Of a stretch of DNA of 64,000 nt, positions 1-8,693 are shown in pieces. The position numbers and the translations under genes were made by a program. The notes below the pieces were generated by a model that made no database searches, was not told the DNA's origin, and saw only the letters and a list, made by a program, of their open reading frames with translations. This stretch comes from Gryllotalpicola ginsengisoli DSM 22003 (lineage in GTDB: Bacteria; Actinomycetota; Actinomycetes; Actinomycetales; Microbacteriaceae). The first letter of the stretch is position 1. Each line of letters opens with the position of its first letter. The stretch is from the NCBI RefSeq assembly GCF_000419445.1, contig NZ_AULK01000001.1, forward strand, positions 558,001 to 622,000, in the 5' to 3' direction.

Positions 1-210
1 GAGGACGCCTCCGCGCTCATCCGCGACGCCGAGGATCGCGCCAAGGCGCTGATCGAAGACGCCGAGTCGCGCAGCAAGAAGCTCATCGACGACGCGGAGG
101 ACCGGCTGGCGCAGATCCGCGCCGAGCGCGAGTCCGTCGCCGCCTATTTCGAATCGCTGCGCAGCGCGCTGCAGCAGGCCGAGGCCGTCACGACCTCCCA
201 CGGTGAGTAA
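1..210 (+). CDS. C-terminal end of a DivIVA/Wag31-like coiled-coil protein (partial)
   Basis: The window opens inside this gene; 69 codons to TAA are visible. The translation is a heptad-type run with repeated DAE/EDA blocks spaced like a coiled coil, ending in a segment of the form ESVAAYFESLR then QQAE. That tail resembles the C-terminal coiled coil of actinobacterial DivIVA/Wag31-type cell-pole proteins. The N-terminal membrane-binding domain lies outside the window, so the family call is inference. The next gene starts 9 nt after the stop, so the two are probably co-transcribed. Confidence 0.5.
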   Translation, partial: EDASALIRDAEDRAKALIEDAESRSKKLIDDAEDRLAQIRAERESVAAYFESLRSALQQAEAVTTSHGE

Positions 211-219
211 GCCGCCCAC

Positions 220-1260
220 GTGAAGATCCAGAACGCGTTCCGACTCGGCCTCGTCGGCACGCTCGGCGTCGGCCTCGGGATCCTCATCCTCACGTCGATC
301 GTCGCCCTGTCGACGATCATCACCTACCTCGGGGCGGCGCTGTTCATCGCGCTCGGCATCGAGCCGTTGATCGGATTCCTGGAGCGCCGCGGCGTGCCCA
401 GGTGGGCGGCGATCGTGATCGTCTTCGTCGTGATCCTCGGCGTCGCGGCCGGCGTGGTGCTCGCGATCGTGCCGGTCCTCGTGGAACAGGGCGCGGCTCT
501 CGTCACCGCGGTGTCCGACTTCGTCAACAACGGCACCTACAACGACTGGTACTCCTGGCTGCAGAACCAGTTCGAACCGGGCGTCGTCGACAACGCCGTC
601 GCGCAGCTGTGGTCGGAGCTGCAGAAGAACCTGGGCACGATCACCGGCGGCGTCCTGCAGGCCGGCATCGGGCTGGTCAGCGGCGTCTTCGGCGCGCTGA
701 TCGTCCTCATCCTCACGATCTACTTCGCCGCCAGCATGCGCAGCATGAAGCGCGGCGCCTACGCGCTGGTGCCCGCCTCGAAACGGCGGCGCTTCATCGA
801 CATCGCCGAGCAGGTCACCGACTCGGTCGGCAAGTACGTGATCGGGCAGGTCAGCCTCGCGCTCGTCAACGGCGTGCTGAGCGGCATCTTCCTCTCGATC
901 ATCCGCGCGCCGTATCCGATGCTGCTCGCGGTCATCGCGATGCTCTTCTCGCTGGTGCCGCTCGTCGGCACGCTCACAGGCTCGTCCATCATCGTGCTGC
1001 TCACCCTGCTGCTCGGCTCTCCGCTCACCGCGCTCGTCGCCGCGATCTACTACCTCGTCTACATGCAGGTCGAGGCCTATGTGCTCAGCCCGCGCATCAT
1101 GAACCGCGCGGTCTCCGTGCCGGGCGCGCTCGTCGTCGTCGCCGCACTCGCCGGCGGATCTCTCCTCGGTGTGCTGGGGGCGGTCATCGCGATCCCGTTC
1201 GCCGCGTCGGTGCTGCTCATCGTGCGCCAGGTCGTGATCCCCCGCCAGAACGAGCTGTGA
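220..1260 (+). CDS. AI-2E family transporter (UPF0118) membrane protein
   Basis: A 346-residue integral membrane protein starting at GTG, 9 nt after the preceding coiled-coil gene. It has two N-terminal hydrophobic helices (about residues 10-75), a soluble stretch with amphipathic helices, then several helices from about residue 150 to the end, the layout of the AI-2E exporter/UPF0118 family. Members are linked to autoinducer-2 export or Na+/H+ antiport, but substrates are mostly unknown and none can be read from the sequence. The gene converges on the hydrolase gene with only 4 nt between stop codons. Confidence 0.85.
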   Translation: MKIQNAFRLGLVGTLGVGLGILILTSIVALSTIITYLGAALFIALGIEPLIGFLERRGVPRWAAIVIVFVVILGVAAGVVLAIVPVLVEQGAALVTAVSDFVNNGTYNDWYSWLQNQFEPGVVDNAVAQLWSELQKNLGTITGGVLQAGIGLVSGVFGALIVLILTIYFAASMRSMKRGAYALVPASKRRRFIDIAEQVTDSVGKYVIGQVSLALVNGVLSGIFLSIIRAPYPMLLAVIAMLFSLVPLVGTLTGSSIIVLLTLLLGSPLTALVAAIYYLVYMQVEAYVLSPRIMNRAVSVPGALVVVAALAGGSLLGVLGAVIAIPFAASVLLIVRQVVIPRQNEL

Positions 1261-1264
1261 CGAC

Positions 1265-1990
1265 TCAGGGCGCGTAGGTCTCCGGCAGCGGCAGCGCCGC
1301 GGGGTTCACGGCCCGCACGATCTCGGTCAGCACGCGCCTGGTCTGAGTCTCGCCCACCCACAGGTGTTTGCCGCCCTCGACGGCGATGAACTCGGCCTCG
1401 GGCACCGCGGAGAAGCGTTCGCGCGCCTCCTCGGGGCGCAGGAAGTCGTCGAACTCGGGCACGAGCACGACCATGCGCTTGCCGCTGCCCGCCCACCGGG
1501 CCAGCTCGTCCTGCGTCGCACGGTGCAGCGGCGGCGACAGCAGGATCGCCCCGACGACGTCATCGTGCGCTAGCCCGTACTTGATCGCGATCTCGGTGCC
1601 GAACGACCAGCCGACGAGCCACAGTTCCGGCAGGCCGCGGTCGCGTGCGAAGCGCACCGCCGCCTCGAGATCGAAGCGTTCGGTGACCCCGTCGCCGAAT
1701 TCGCCCTCGCTGGTGCCCCGCGGCGAGGAGGTGCCGCGGGTGTTGAAGCGCAGCACGGCCAGGTCGGCGAGTTCCGGCAGGCGCGCGGCCGCCTTGCGCA
1801 GAATGTGCGAGTCCATGAACCCGCCGTGGGTGGGCAGCGGATGCAGCGTGATGAGCGCCGCGACGGGTGGCCGCGCCTCGGGCAGCGCCAGCTCGCCGAC
1901 GAGCTTCACGCCGTCGAGGGTGACGAACTCGATGGGCTCGCGCACGGCGGGCAGCTCCACCGCTCCGCGGATCTCGATCGGCTCAGGCAT
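1265..1990 (-). CDS. Alpha/beta hydrolase
   Basis: A 241-residue single-domain alpha/beta hydrolase. The nucleophile elbow GWSFG (about residue 127) supplies the catalytic Ser; an Asp in the PEFDDF segment and the His in GGKHLW near the C terminus complete a plausible triad. The early LHPLPTHGG stretch would form the oxyanion hole region. The fold resembles the dienelactone-hydrolase-like or CocE/acyl-esterase branch, and the substrate is unknown. There is no signal peptide, so it should be cytoplasmic. The start lies 12 nt after the stop of the small zinc-ribbon-like gene upstream, so the two probably form a short operon. Confidence 0.75.
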   Translation of the reverse strand: MPEPIEIRGAVELPAVREPIEFVTLDGVKLVGELALPEARPPVAALITLHPLPTHGGFMDSHILRKAAARLPELADLAVLRFNTRGTSSPRGTSEGEFGDGVTERFDLEAAVRFARDRGLPELWLVGWSFGTEIAIKYGLAHDDVVGAILLSPPLHRATQDELARWAGSGKRMVVLVPEFDDFLRPEEARERFSAVPEAEFIAVEGGKHLWVGETQTRRVLTEIVRAVNPAALPLPETYAP

Positions 1991-2002
1991 CCGTGCTCAC
2001 GC

Positions 2003-2305
2003 TCATGCGATCCTCCAGCAGTGGGTGTGCCAGTGCCGCCGCCCCTCCAAGTCCGCAAGGTCGCCCAGCACGCCGTCGGCGCGCCAGACCGCGACGTGCG
2101 CGATGCCGGGCGGGATCTGCCGGCCGCAGCCCGGGCAGACGTAGTCCTTCTGGGCGTTCGCGGCCGAGATGGGCTGCACCGTCCACGCGGTGCCCCGGCG
2201 CGTCTCGGTGTGACGCGCCCCGAGCAGGATGCGCTCGACGTCCAGTTCCTCGGATACAGAACCGCCCCGGGGCCTTCGGCCTCGGGGACGGTTGCTGCGC
2301 GGCAT
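2003..2305 (-). CDS. Small conserved actinobacterial protein with a CxxC...HxxxC zinc-binding pattern
   Basis: A 100-residue protein with a basic, Arg/Pro-rich N terminus and a C-terminal region holding CPGC, then HWHTHCW. The Cys and His spacing suggests one zinc site. Proteins of this type are common in actinobacteria, but I know of no assigned function. A TAGACT hexamer ends 6 nt before the ATG and there is no Shine-Dalgarno sequence, so the message is probably leaderless. The hydrolase gene follows closely on the same strand. Confidence 0.65.
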   Translation of the reverse strand: MPRSNRPRGRRPRGGSVSEELDVERILLGARHTETRRGTAWTVQPISAANAQKDYVCPGCGRQIPPGIAHVAVWRADGVLGDLADLEGRRHWHTHCWRIA

Positions 2306-2311
2306 GAGCCC

Positions 2312-2317
2312 AGTCTA
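2312..2317 (-). promoter_or_regulatory. -10 element, leaderless start for the gene ending at 2003
   Basis: TAGACT on the minus strand with a 6-nt spacer to the ATG at 2305. The same hexamer recurs before trmD, ftsY, recG and yceD. The transcription start would fall on or next to the start codon. This is inferred from sequence only. Confidence 0.5.
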
Positions 2318-2327
2318 GAAGAGCCGA

Positions 2328-3053
2328 TCAGTACCAGCCGGTGGACTGCGAGTGGCCCCATGCGCCGCACGGCGTGCTGTACCGGCCCTGGATGTAGCCC
2401 ATGCCCCACTTGATCTGGGTCTCGTAGTTGTTCTGCCAGTCGGGACCGGCGGTCGACATCTTGCTGCCCGGCAGCGCCTGCGGGATGCCGTAGGCGCCGC
2501 TCGCGTTGCTCGCGTGCACGTTCCACCCGGACTCCCGGTTCCAGAGCAGCACGAGGCAGTTGTACTCGTCGTCGCCGAGGCCCATGGACGCGAGCAGCGT
2601 CTTGGCGTACGCCTGCGCGCTGCCGGGGTCGGGCGTCGGGGCCGCGGCCACCTCCTGCTGGACGGGCGCGGCCGCCTGCGTCGTCGCGGCGGGCGCCGAA
2701 GTCTCGGTCTGGGTCGGCGTGGGGGTGGGGGTCGGCGTCGGGGTCGGCGCCGCGACGCTGTAGCTGTCGCGGGTGTTGGACACCGGCTGATAGGTGGCGG
2801 TCACGCCGACCGCCTGAGGGTGCTGGCCCGCGAAGCGGTCCTGCACGTGCGCGAACTGCATGTTGGCTTCGGCGGTGGCCCCGCTGTTCGGGTTCACGAG
2901 GTTCACCAGGAAGAAGCCGGCTGCGGCCGCGAAGGCCAGGAGGACGACGATCGGACGGGTCTTGTTCTTGAAAGAATTGTGCATAGTGGAGATGGGTCGG
3001 CCGGTCGCCGGCTCGAGCGCACTCGGGTTCGTGCGCTTCGCCGCCGGGGCCAT
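2328..3053 (-). CDS. Secreted or anchored lytic transglycosylase-like protein
   Basis: A cell-wall hydrolase candidate of about 241 residues. After a basic N terminus comes one hydrophobic segment (VVLLAFAAAAGFFLVNLV) that acts as signal peptide or membrane anchor. A Thr/Pro repeat linker (TP repeated about seven times) follows, then an Ala/Gln-rich linker and a C-terminal transglycosylase-type domain. That domain contains the catalytic Glu in NRESGWN, the GAYGIPQ motif and the final GWY typical of small actinobacterial SLT proteins. The start is uncertain: ATG 3053 is used here, ATG 2984 would place the anchor right at the N terminus, and GTG 3083 is also open. Upstream lies an MtrA-like repeat, and MtrA is known to control wall hydrolases in actinobacteria. 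Confidence 0.75.
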   Translation of the reverse strand: MAPAAKRTNPSALEPATGRPISTMHNSFKNKTRPIVVLLAFAAAAGFFLVNLVNPNSGATAEANMQFAHVQDRFAGQHPQAVGVTATYQPVSNTRDSYSVAAPTPTPTPTPTPTQTETSAPAATTQAAAPVQQEVAAAPTPDPGSAQAYAKTLLASMGLGDDEYNCLVLLWNRESGWNVHASNASGAYGIPQALPGSKMSTAGPDWQNNYETQIKWGMGYIQGRYSTPCGAWGHSQSTGWY

Positions 3054-3077
3054 TCTGTGTGTTGCTCGCCTACCCAC

Positions 3078-3094
3078 GATCACAAAAACATAAC
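3078..3094 (-). promoter_or_regulatory. Possible MtrA-type direct repeat before the transglycosylase gene
   Basis: On the minus strand GTTATGTTTTTGTGATC contains two GTNAT half-sites with starts 11 nt apart. This is close to the MtrA consensus GTNAC-N6-GTNAC, with T in place of the last C in both halves. It overlaps a TATGTT -10-like hexamer. The assignment is inference. Confidence 0.3.
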
Positions 3095-3131
3095 GGAGGC
3101 ATGGCCGGTTACCAAACCGACGTGCTTTCGC

Positions 3132-3671
3132 TCAGCGCACGGCCAGCATCACGTCGGTGACGCTGTCGAGCAGCAGGTCGACCTGCGCCTCGGAGTAGCC
3201 GCCGAGCTGGGGGCGGAACGCGACGGTGCGCACCTCCTCGACCGTGATCGGCTTCCCCTCGGAGAAATACCTGATCAGGCGGGCGGAGAAGCGGTCGACT
3301 TCGGCCATGTTGTAGCCCAGGGTGAAGAAGCCGGCACGAGTGAATTTCTGGCGGTCGGGGCGGTTCAGCCGGTTCACGATCACCTGCGCCAGCTCGCGGG
3401 CGCGACCGAACCATTCCTTCTCTCCGAGTTCCCTCCGAGCGGCGCGGCGCTCGCGTCCGGCGAAGACGTCCTCGAGCCGTTCCAGCGCAGCGTCGACGGT
3501 GGCCGCGTCGTAGCCGTCGCGCACCAGGTCGAATGCGGTGCGACGGATGTCCGCGGCCGTCAGCCCGTCCTCCCGGCCGTCGAACACCGCGCGCGCCCTC
3601 TCCAGGAAGCGGTCGACCTGCTCCGGGTCGTAGCCGCGTCGGCGCGCACCGGTGGTCGGGAAGTGGGCCAT
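3132..3671 (-). CDS. DivIVA domain-containing protein with repeated DivIVA-type motifs
   Basis: A 179-residue soluble protein. Several short repeats of the form RxxGYDxxxVDxFLxR followed by TAxDIRRTAF are visible at about residues 13-55, 110-135 and 145-170, which matches the repeated DivI1A/DivIVA-domain proteins of Actinobacteria. Long coiled coils typical of full DivIVA are absent. A role in pole or division-site organisation is inferred from the family only. It lies 28 nt downstream of cdsA on the same strand and may be its last cistron. Confidence 0.7.
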   Translation of the reverse strand: MAHFPTTGARRRGYDPEQVDRFLERARAVFDGREDGLTAADIRRTAFDLVRDGYDAATVDAALERLEDVFAGRERRAARRELGEKEWFGRARELAQVIVNRLNRPDRQKFTRAGFFTLGYNMAEVDRFSARLIRYFSEGKPITVEEVRTVAFRPQLGGYSEAQVDLLLDSVTDVMLAVR

Positions 3672-3699
3672 CGTCGTCCTCGGACTCGTCGGGAACCGA

Positions 3700-4686
3700 T
3701 CAGAAGAAGATCGGATGGAAGATCACGTACAGAGCATATGCGGCGGCCGCCGAGGGAAGGATGGAGTCCAGCCGATCGAGCACTCCCCCGTGCCCGGGCA
3801 GCCATCCGCTCATGTCCTTCACGCCGATGTCGCGCTTGATCAGCGACTCGGCGAGGTCGCCCGCGGTCGCCGTGAGCAGCAGTACGCCGCCGTAGATGAA
3901 GCCGAACCACCACGGCACGTGCAGCATGAAGATCGACAGCAGTATGCCCGCCGCCGCCGCGGCGACGAACGCTCCCGCGAACCCCTCCCAGGTCTTTCCG
4001 GGGCTGATCGTCGGCGCCATCTTGTGCCGGCCGAAGTTGAGGCCGGCGGCGTAGGCGCCGGTGTCCACCGCGACGACCACGATCAGCATCGCGACGAGCC
4101 ACCACCGGCCATCCGCGTTCTGGGGCGCCGCGAGGAGCACGGCGAAGCTGCCGAGCAAGGGGATATATGCCTGAACCAGAATGGAAGCGGCGAGGTCGCG
4201 GACGAGCGCGTCGCCGCCGCCCCGGCGGCCGGGCCAGGCGTATTCGACGAGCCGCCAGATCACGACCAGCGCCATCCCGGCGAGCGTCACGTACCAGCGC
4301 CAGTCCCCCGTCAGGTAGAACGACGCGGGGATCATGGCAAGGGCCGCGATGACGCCGGCCGTGCGGGGGATGTCCCGGCCGGCGACACGCAGGGCGGTGC
4401 CGAGCTCGACGACGGCCAGCGCGAACGCGGCCGCCGCGAAGACCATGAACAGGGCGCTGACGAAGATCAGGCTCGCCAGCACCACCGCACCGACGCCGAC
4501 GCCGATCGCCGTCGCGAAGACGAGGTTGCGACCGGTGCGCGCGGTGATCCGCTCATTCACCTGGTCGAACTGCGCGCGCGCCTGATCGAATTGCGCGCGG
4601 GTCTCGGCGAACTGTCGCTCGAGATCGGCGCGTGCGGCCTGTGCTTGCGCCTTGAAGTCGGGACCCTCGGGCCGCTGCGCCATCAC
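3700..4686 (-). CDS. cdsA: Phosphatidate cytidylyltransferase
   Basis: Makes CDP-diacylglycerol from phosphatidate and CTP at the inner face of the membrane, the branch point to phospholipids. The 328-residue protein has an extra N-terminal charged segment (about 50 residues, Gln/Ala/Asp-rich) before eight or so membrane helices. The C-terminal signature is intact: S-x-IKRDIGVKD followed by PGHGGxLDRxDS. Translation starts at GTG 4686, which overlaps the frr stop by one base (TAGTG), or at the next codon, ATG 4683. The frr-cdsA order is standard in bacteria. Confidence 0.93.
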   Translation of the reverse strand: MMAQRPEGPDFKAQAQAARADLERQFAETRAQFDQARAQFDQVNERITARTGRNLVFATAIGVGVGAVVLASLIFVSALFMVFAAAAFALAVVELGTALRVAGRDIPRTAGVIAALAMIPASFYLTGDWRWYVTLAGMALVVIWRLVEYAWPGRRGGGDALVRDLAASILVQAYIPLLGSFAVLLAAPQNADGRWWLVAMLIVVVAVDTGAYAAGLNFGRHKMAPTISPGKTWEGFAGAFVAAAAAGILLSIFMLHVPWWFGFIYGGVLLLTATAGDLAESLIKRDIGVKDMSGWLPGHGGVLDRLDSILPSAAAAYALYVIFHPIFF

Positions 4687-5240
4687 TAGACCTCGAGAAG
4701 CTCGGCTTCCTTGCGGGTCAGGGCCTCGTCGATCTGGTCGATGTGCTTCTTCGTGAGCGACTCCAGTTCCTTCTCGGCGCGCGCCACGTCGTCGTCGCCG
4801 ACCTCCGACTTCAGCGCGTCCAGGTCGTCCTTGGCCCGGCGGCGGATGTTGCGGATCGACACCCGCGCCTCCTCCGCCTTGCCGCGCACCACCTTGACGT
4901 ACTCCTTGCGGCGATCCTGGGTGAGCTCGGGCATGGTGATGCGGATGATGTTGCCGTCGTTGTTGGGCGTGACGCCGAGGTCCGGGCGGTTCACGATCGC
5001 CTTCTCGATGTCCTTCAACGCGCTCTTGTCGTACGGGGTGATCAGGATCACGCGAGCCTCGGGCACTTGCAGCGAGGCGAGCTGCTGCAGCGGGGTCGGG
5101 GAGCCGTAGTAGTCGACCATGATCCGGGCGAACAGCGCGGGGTTGGCGCGGCCGGTGCGGACCTCGGAGAAGTCCTCCTTCGCCGCGTCGACGGACTTGG
5201 CCATGCGCTCCGTCGCGTCGGACAGGACATCAGCGATCAC
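4686..5240 (-). CDS. frr: Ribosome recycling factor
   Basis: A 184-residue protein that splits post-termination ribosomes together with EF-G. It has full family length and typical motifs (TGRANP near residue 30, the [13 protein letters not shown] helix and a C-terminal ELLEV-like end). The start is GTG with an AAAGGAG ribosome binding site 5 nt upstream. A TAGAAT -10-like element lies about 30 nt upstream in the gap after pyrH, so frr-cdsA can be transcribed separately. The stop overlaps the cdsA start. Confidence 0.95.
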   Translation of the reverse strand: MIADVLSDATERMAKSVDAAKEDFSEVRTGRANPALFARIMVDYYGSPTPLQQLASLQVPEARVILITPYDKSALKDIEKAIVNRPDLGVTPNNDGNIIRITMPELTQDRRKEYVKVVRGKAEEARVSIRNIRRRAKDDLDALKSEVGDDDVARAEKELESLTKKHIDQIDEALTRKEAELLEV

Positions 5241-5266
5241 GTGTGCTCCTTTGTGAGACTCTCGGT

Positions 5267-5272
5267 CGATTC
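5267..5272 (-). promoter_or_regulatory. -10-like element for frr-cdsA
   Basis: TAGAAT on the minus strand in the 52-nt gap between pyrH and frr. An ACTGAC-like -35 lies about 18 nt upstream. The expected transcript leader would be about 20 nt and would contain the frr ribosome binding site. Confidence 0.4.
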
Positions 5273-5292
5273 TATCGGGGCGCCGGGTGCCG

Positions 5293-6006
5293 TCAGTTGC
5301 TGACGACCGTGCCGATGCGCTCTCCGCGGATCGCCTTCGCGACGTTGCCGGCGGGCTGCATGCCGAAGACCTGCATCGGCATTCCGTTGTCCATGCAGAG
5401 GCTGAACGCCGTCGAGTCGACGACCTTCAGCCCGCGCTGTAGCGCGTCGAGGTAGGTGATGGTGTCGATGCGCGTGGCGCTCGGGTCGCGCTTCGGGTCG
5501 GCGGTGTAGACGCCGTCGACCCCGTTCTTCGCCACGAGCACCGCGTCGGCCCCGATCTCGAGGGCGCGCTGGGCTGCGACTGTGTCGGTGGAGAAGTACG
5601 GCAGGCCTGCCCCTGCGCCGAAGATCACGACCCGGCCCTTCTCGAGGTGCCGCTCGGCACGGCGCGGGATGTACGGCTCGGCGACCTGGGTCATCGCGAT
5701 GGCGCTCTGCACGCGGGTCTCCGCGCCGGCCTGCTCCAGGAAGTCCTGCAGGGCCAGCGCGTTCATCACGGTGCCGAGCATGCCCATGTAGTCGGCGCGG
5801 CCGCGGTCCATGCCGCGCTGCGACAGCTCGGCCCCGCGGAAGAAGTTGCCGCCGCCGACGACCACGGCGACCTCGACGCTGCGCGCCGCATCCGCGATCT
5901 CGCGGGCCAGCTGCGCGATCACGTCCGGGTTGACGCCCAGAGAGCCGGCGCCGAACGCCTCGCCCGAGAGCTTCAGAAGGACCCTGCGCTTCCTGTCGTC
6001 GGCCAT
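5293..6006 (-). CDS. pyrH: Uridylate kinase (UMP kinase)
   Basis: Phosphorylates UMP to UDP with ATP. It is a bacterial-type hexameric amino-acid-kinase-fold enzyme of 237 residues. The start at ATG 6006 is chosen because the family begins [16 protein letters not shown] here; the open frame continues upstream without support. The glycine-rich [10 protein letters not shown] and DNGMPMQVF segments are present, and a GGAAGGA ribosome binding site lies upstream. It follows tsf, from which it is separated by a strong terminator. Confidence 0.95.
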   Translation of the reverse strand: MADDRKRRVLLKLSGEAFGAGSLGVNPDVIAQLAREIADAARSVEVAVVVGGGNFFRGAELSQRGMDRGRADYMGMLGTVMNALALQDFLEQAGAETRVQSAIAMTQVAEPYIPRRAERHLEKGRVVIFGAGAGLPYFSTDTVAAQRALEIGADAVLVAKNGVDGVYTADPKRDPSATRIDTITYLDALQRGLKVVDSTAFSLCMDNGMPMQVFGMQPAGNVAKAIRGERIGTVVSN

Positions 6007-6066
6007 GTGCTCGTGTGATCCTTCCGTCGTCGTGTCTGCTGTCGAATGTACTGGGTGGCGGGCATG

Positions 6067-6106
6067 AAAAAGGAGCCCGGATCCGCCGATAGCGGATCCG
6101 GACTCC
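6067..6106 (-). terminator. Rho-independent terminator after tsf
   Basis: On the minus strand a 15-bp stem with one mismatch (GGAGTCCGGATCCGC paired across a 5-nt loop) is followed by TTTTT. It lies just downstream of the tsf stop and ends the rpsB-tsf transcript before pyrH. Confidence 0.9.
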
Positions 6107-6117
6107 CTCACGAGGCG

Positions 6118-6945
6118 CTAGGCCCCGACCTTGAATCGGATGAACTGCTGGATGGTCAGGCCCGCGTCCTTCGCGACCTTGCCCACCGTCTGGGTGTTGT
6201 CCTTCGCGTACTCCTGCTCGAGCAGCGCGACCTGCTTGTAGTAGGCGCCGAGCCGCCCTTCGACGATCTTCGGGAGGATCGCCTCGGGCTTGCCCTCCTG
6301 ACGGGAGATCTCCTCGACGATGCGGCGCTCGTTGTCGACCTTCTCGGCCGGCACGTCCTCACGGCTGAGGTAGTCCGGGTTGGCGAACGAGATGTGCTGG
6401 GCGATGCTGCGCGCGGTCTCCGCGTCGCTGCCGGCGTAGGCGACGACCACGCCGACCTGCGGGGGCAGGTCCTTCGAGGTCTTGTGCAGGTAGATCGCGA
6501 AGGCGTCGCCGGTGAGGTGGGCGACGCGGCGCAGCTCGACCTTCTCGCCGATGATGGCCGCTTCGTCCTCGATCACCTCGGCGACGGTCTTCGTCGCTGC
6601 GGGGGCCGCGAGGGCCTCCTCGAGCGTCTTCGCGTCGGCTTGGACGATGGCCTCGAGCACACCGTCGGCCAGCGCGATGAACTTGTCGGTCTTCGCGACG
6701 AAGTCGGTCTCGCACGCCAGCTCGATGAGCCACGCCTCGCCGTCCTTCGCGCGCGCGGCCACGAGACCCTCGCTCGTCGAGCGGTCGGCCCGCTTCGCGT
6801 TGCCCTTGGCGCCCTTCAGGCGCAGGATCTCGGTGGCCTTCTCGATGTCGCCGTCGGCCTCGACCAGGGCGTTCTTGGTGTCGACCATGCCGGTGCCGAG
6901 CTGCTCACGCAGCGCCTTGACGTCGGCGACGCTGAAATCTGCCAT
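6118..6945 (-). CDS. tsf: Elongation factor Ts
   Basis: Guanine-nucleotide exchange factor for EF-Tu, 275 residues. The N-terminal UBA-like domain contains LREQLGTGMVDTKNAL and the exchange motif ELACETDFVAKTDKF is intact (about residues 75-90). It lies 57 nt downstream of rpsB, the normal pair, and is followed by a strong terminator. An AGGAGT ribosome binding site precedes the ATG. Confidence 0.96.
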   Translation of the reverse strand: MADFSVADVKALREQLGTGMVDTKNALVEADGDIEKATEILRLKGAKGNAKRADRSTSEGLVAARAKDGEAWLIELACETDFVAKTDKFIALADGVLEAIVQADAKTLEEALAAPAATKTVAEVIEDEAAIIGEKVELRRVAHLTGDAFAIYLHKTSKDLPPQVGVVVAYAGSDAETARSIAQHISFANPDYLSREDVPAEKVDNERRIVEEISRQEGKPEAILPKIVEGRLGAYYKQVALLEQEYAKDNTQTVGKVAKDAGLTIQQFIRFKVGA

Positions 6946-7002
6946 GTTGATGGAACTCCTCGTGAGTGATGGAGGGTGGGCGAAGAGGAAAAGTGCGGAA
7001 GG

Positions 7003-7938
<936 letters not shown>

Positions 7939-8087
7939 GATGATTCCTTTTGTCGTTGAGGTTGATTTTTCCTGGCGCCCGGCGACCTTCCGCCCGTGGA
8001 ACGGGACCCGAGGAAGGTGTGCCGCCGGATGGTCCGGCAGATGGGCACGCGTAGTCACCCCGACGAGCGGGGTGCCGGGCCAGTCTA
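7939..8087 (-). promoter_or_regulatory. rpsB: rpsB promoter and structured leader
   Basis: TAGACT at 8082-8087 is a good -10 for rpsB and predicts a leader of about 140 nt. The leader can fold several short hairpins, for example CCCCG/CGGGG around 8059-8072 and GCCGG/CCGGC near 8020-8038. Ribosomal protein S2 leaders are autoregulated in other bacteria; that is not shown here. The rest of the divergent gap up to 8201 holds no further gene that I can support. Confidence 0.45.
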
Positions 8088-8201
8088 GCAGTTCCGCGGG
8101 CCCCGCCGAGCTTTCCGCACAGGGCCGCGACGGCGCCTCTTCCGCACAATTCCGCCCCTTCCGGCGCCGGCCGCCGCGCGGGCCGTGCGACCCTGCCGGG
8201 C

Positions 8202-8693
8202 ATGAGAGCGCGATGGGTGCGGGTCGTCGTCGCGGCCGCGGTGGCCGTGGGTCTTTCGATCGGGCAGACGGATGCCGCGGCGGCGGAGCACTGGCCGTGG
8301 CCGGTCCCGGCCCCGGTGCACGTGACGGCCGCCTATCAGGCGCCGCCGTCGGCCTACGCCGCCGGTCACCGCGGCATCGATCTGGCCGCCGCCGAAGGGA
8401 CCGAGGTCACCTCGCCGGTGGCCGGGGTCGTCACCTTCGCCGGCGTGGTGGTCGATCGCCCTTTGATCACCGTTCAGACGTCGGCGGGCGTGCTGGTGAG
8501 CTTCGAGCCCGTGGCATCCGATCTCGACAAGGGCGACCCCGTCGCCGCCGGTCAGCTGCTGGGCCATGTCGCCGCGGGCGGCCACTGCGACGGCGACTGC
8601 GTGCACGTGGGCGTGCGCGTGAACGGCGCGTACGTCAACCCGCTGCTGTACTTCTCGGGGGTTCCCCCGGCGGTGCTGCTGCCGCTCGGGTGA
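8202..8693 (+). CDS. M23-like (LytM) domain protein, zinc site incomplete
   Basis: A 163-residue exported protein with an N-terminal signal peptide (hydrophobic [11 protein letters not shown], about residues 7-22) and one LytM domain. The first zinc motif HRGID is present. In the second, the usual HxH of active M23 peptidases is replaced by HVG inside CDGDCVHVG, so one zinc ligand is missing. A Cys pair flanks it. Many actinobacterial homologues share a CLHWG form at this place. A wall-binding or regulatory role is therefore as likely as peptidase activity. Its stop abuts the xerC stop with no gap (TGATCA). Confidence 0.75.
   Translation: MRARWVRVVVAAAVAVGLSIGQTDAAAAEHWPWPVPAPVHVTAAYQAPPSAYAAGHRGIDLAAAEGTEVTSPVAGVVTFAGVVVDRPLITVQTSAGVLVSFEPVASDLDKGDPVAAGQLLGHVAAGGHCDGDCVHVGVRVNGAYVNPLLYFSGVPPAVLLPLG

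Noticed and set aside
2641-2760. Thr/Pro repeat stretch considered as a frameshift or misassembly
   Set aside because: The frame is continuous and the TP repeats form a normal linker between the signal anchor and the catalytic domain of an exported protein.
2985-3130. Upstream region of the lytic transglycosylase considered as a c-di-AMP (ydaO) riboswitch
   Set aside because: Such genes often carry one in Actinobacteria, but the conserved blocks are not seen and the space to the next gene is too short.
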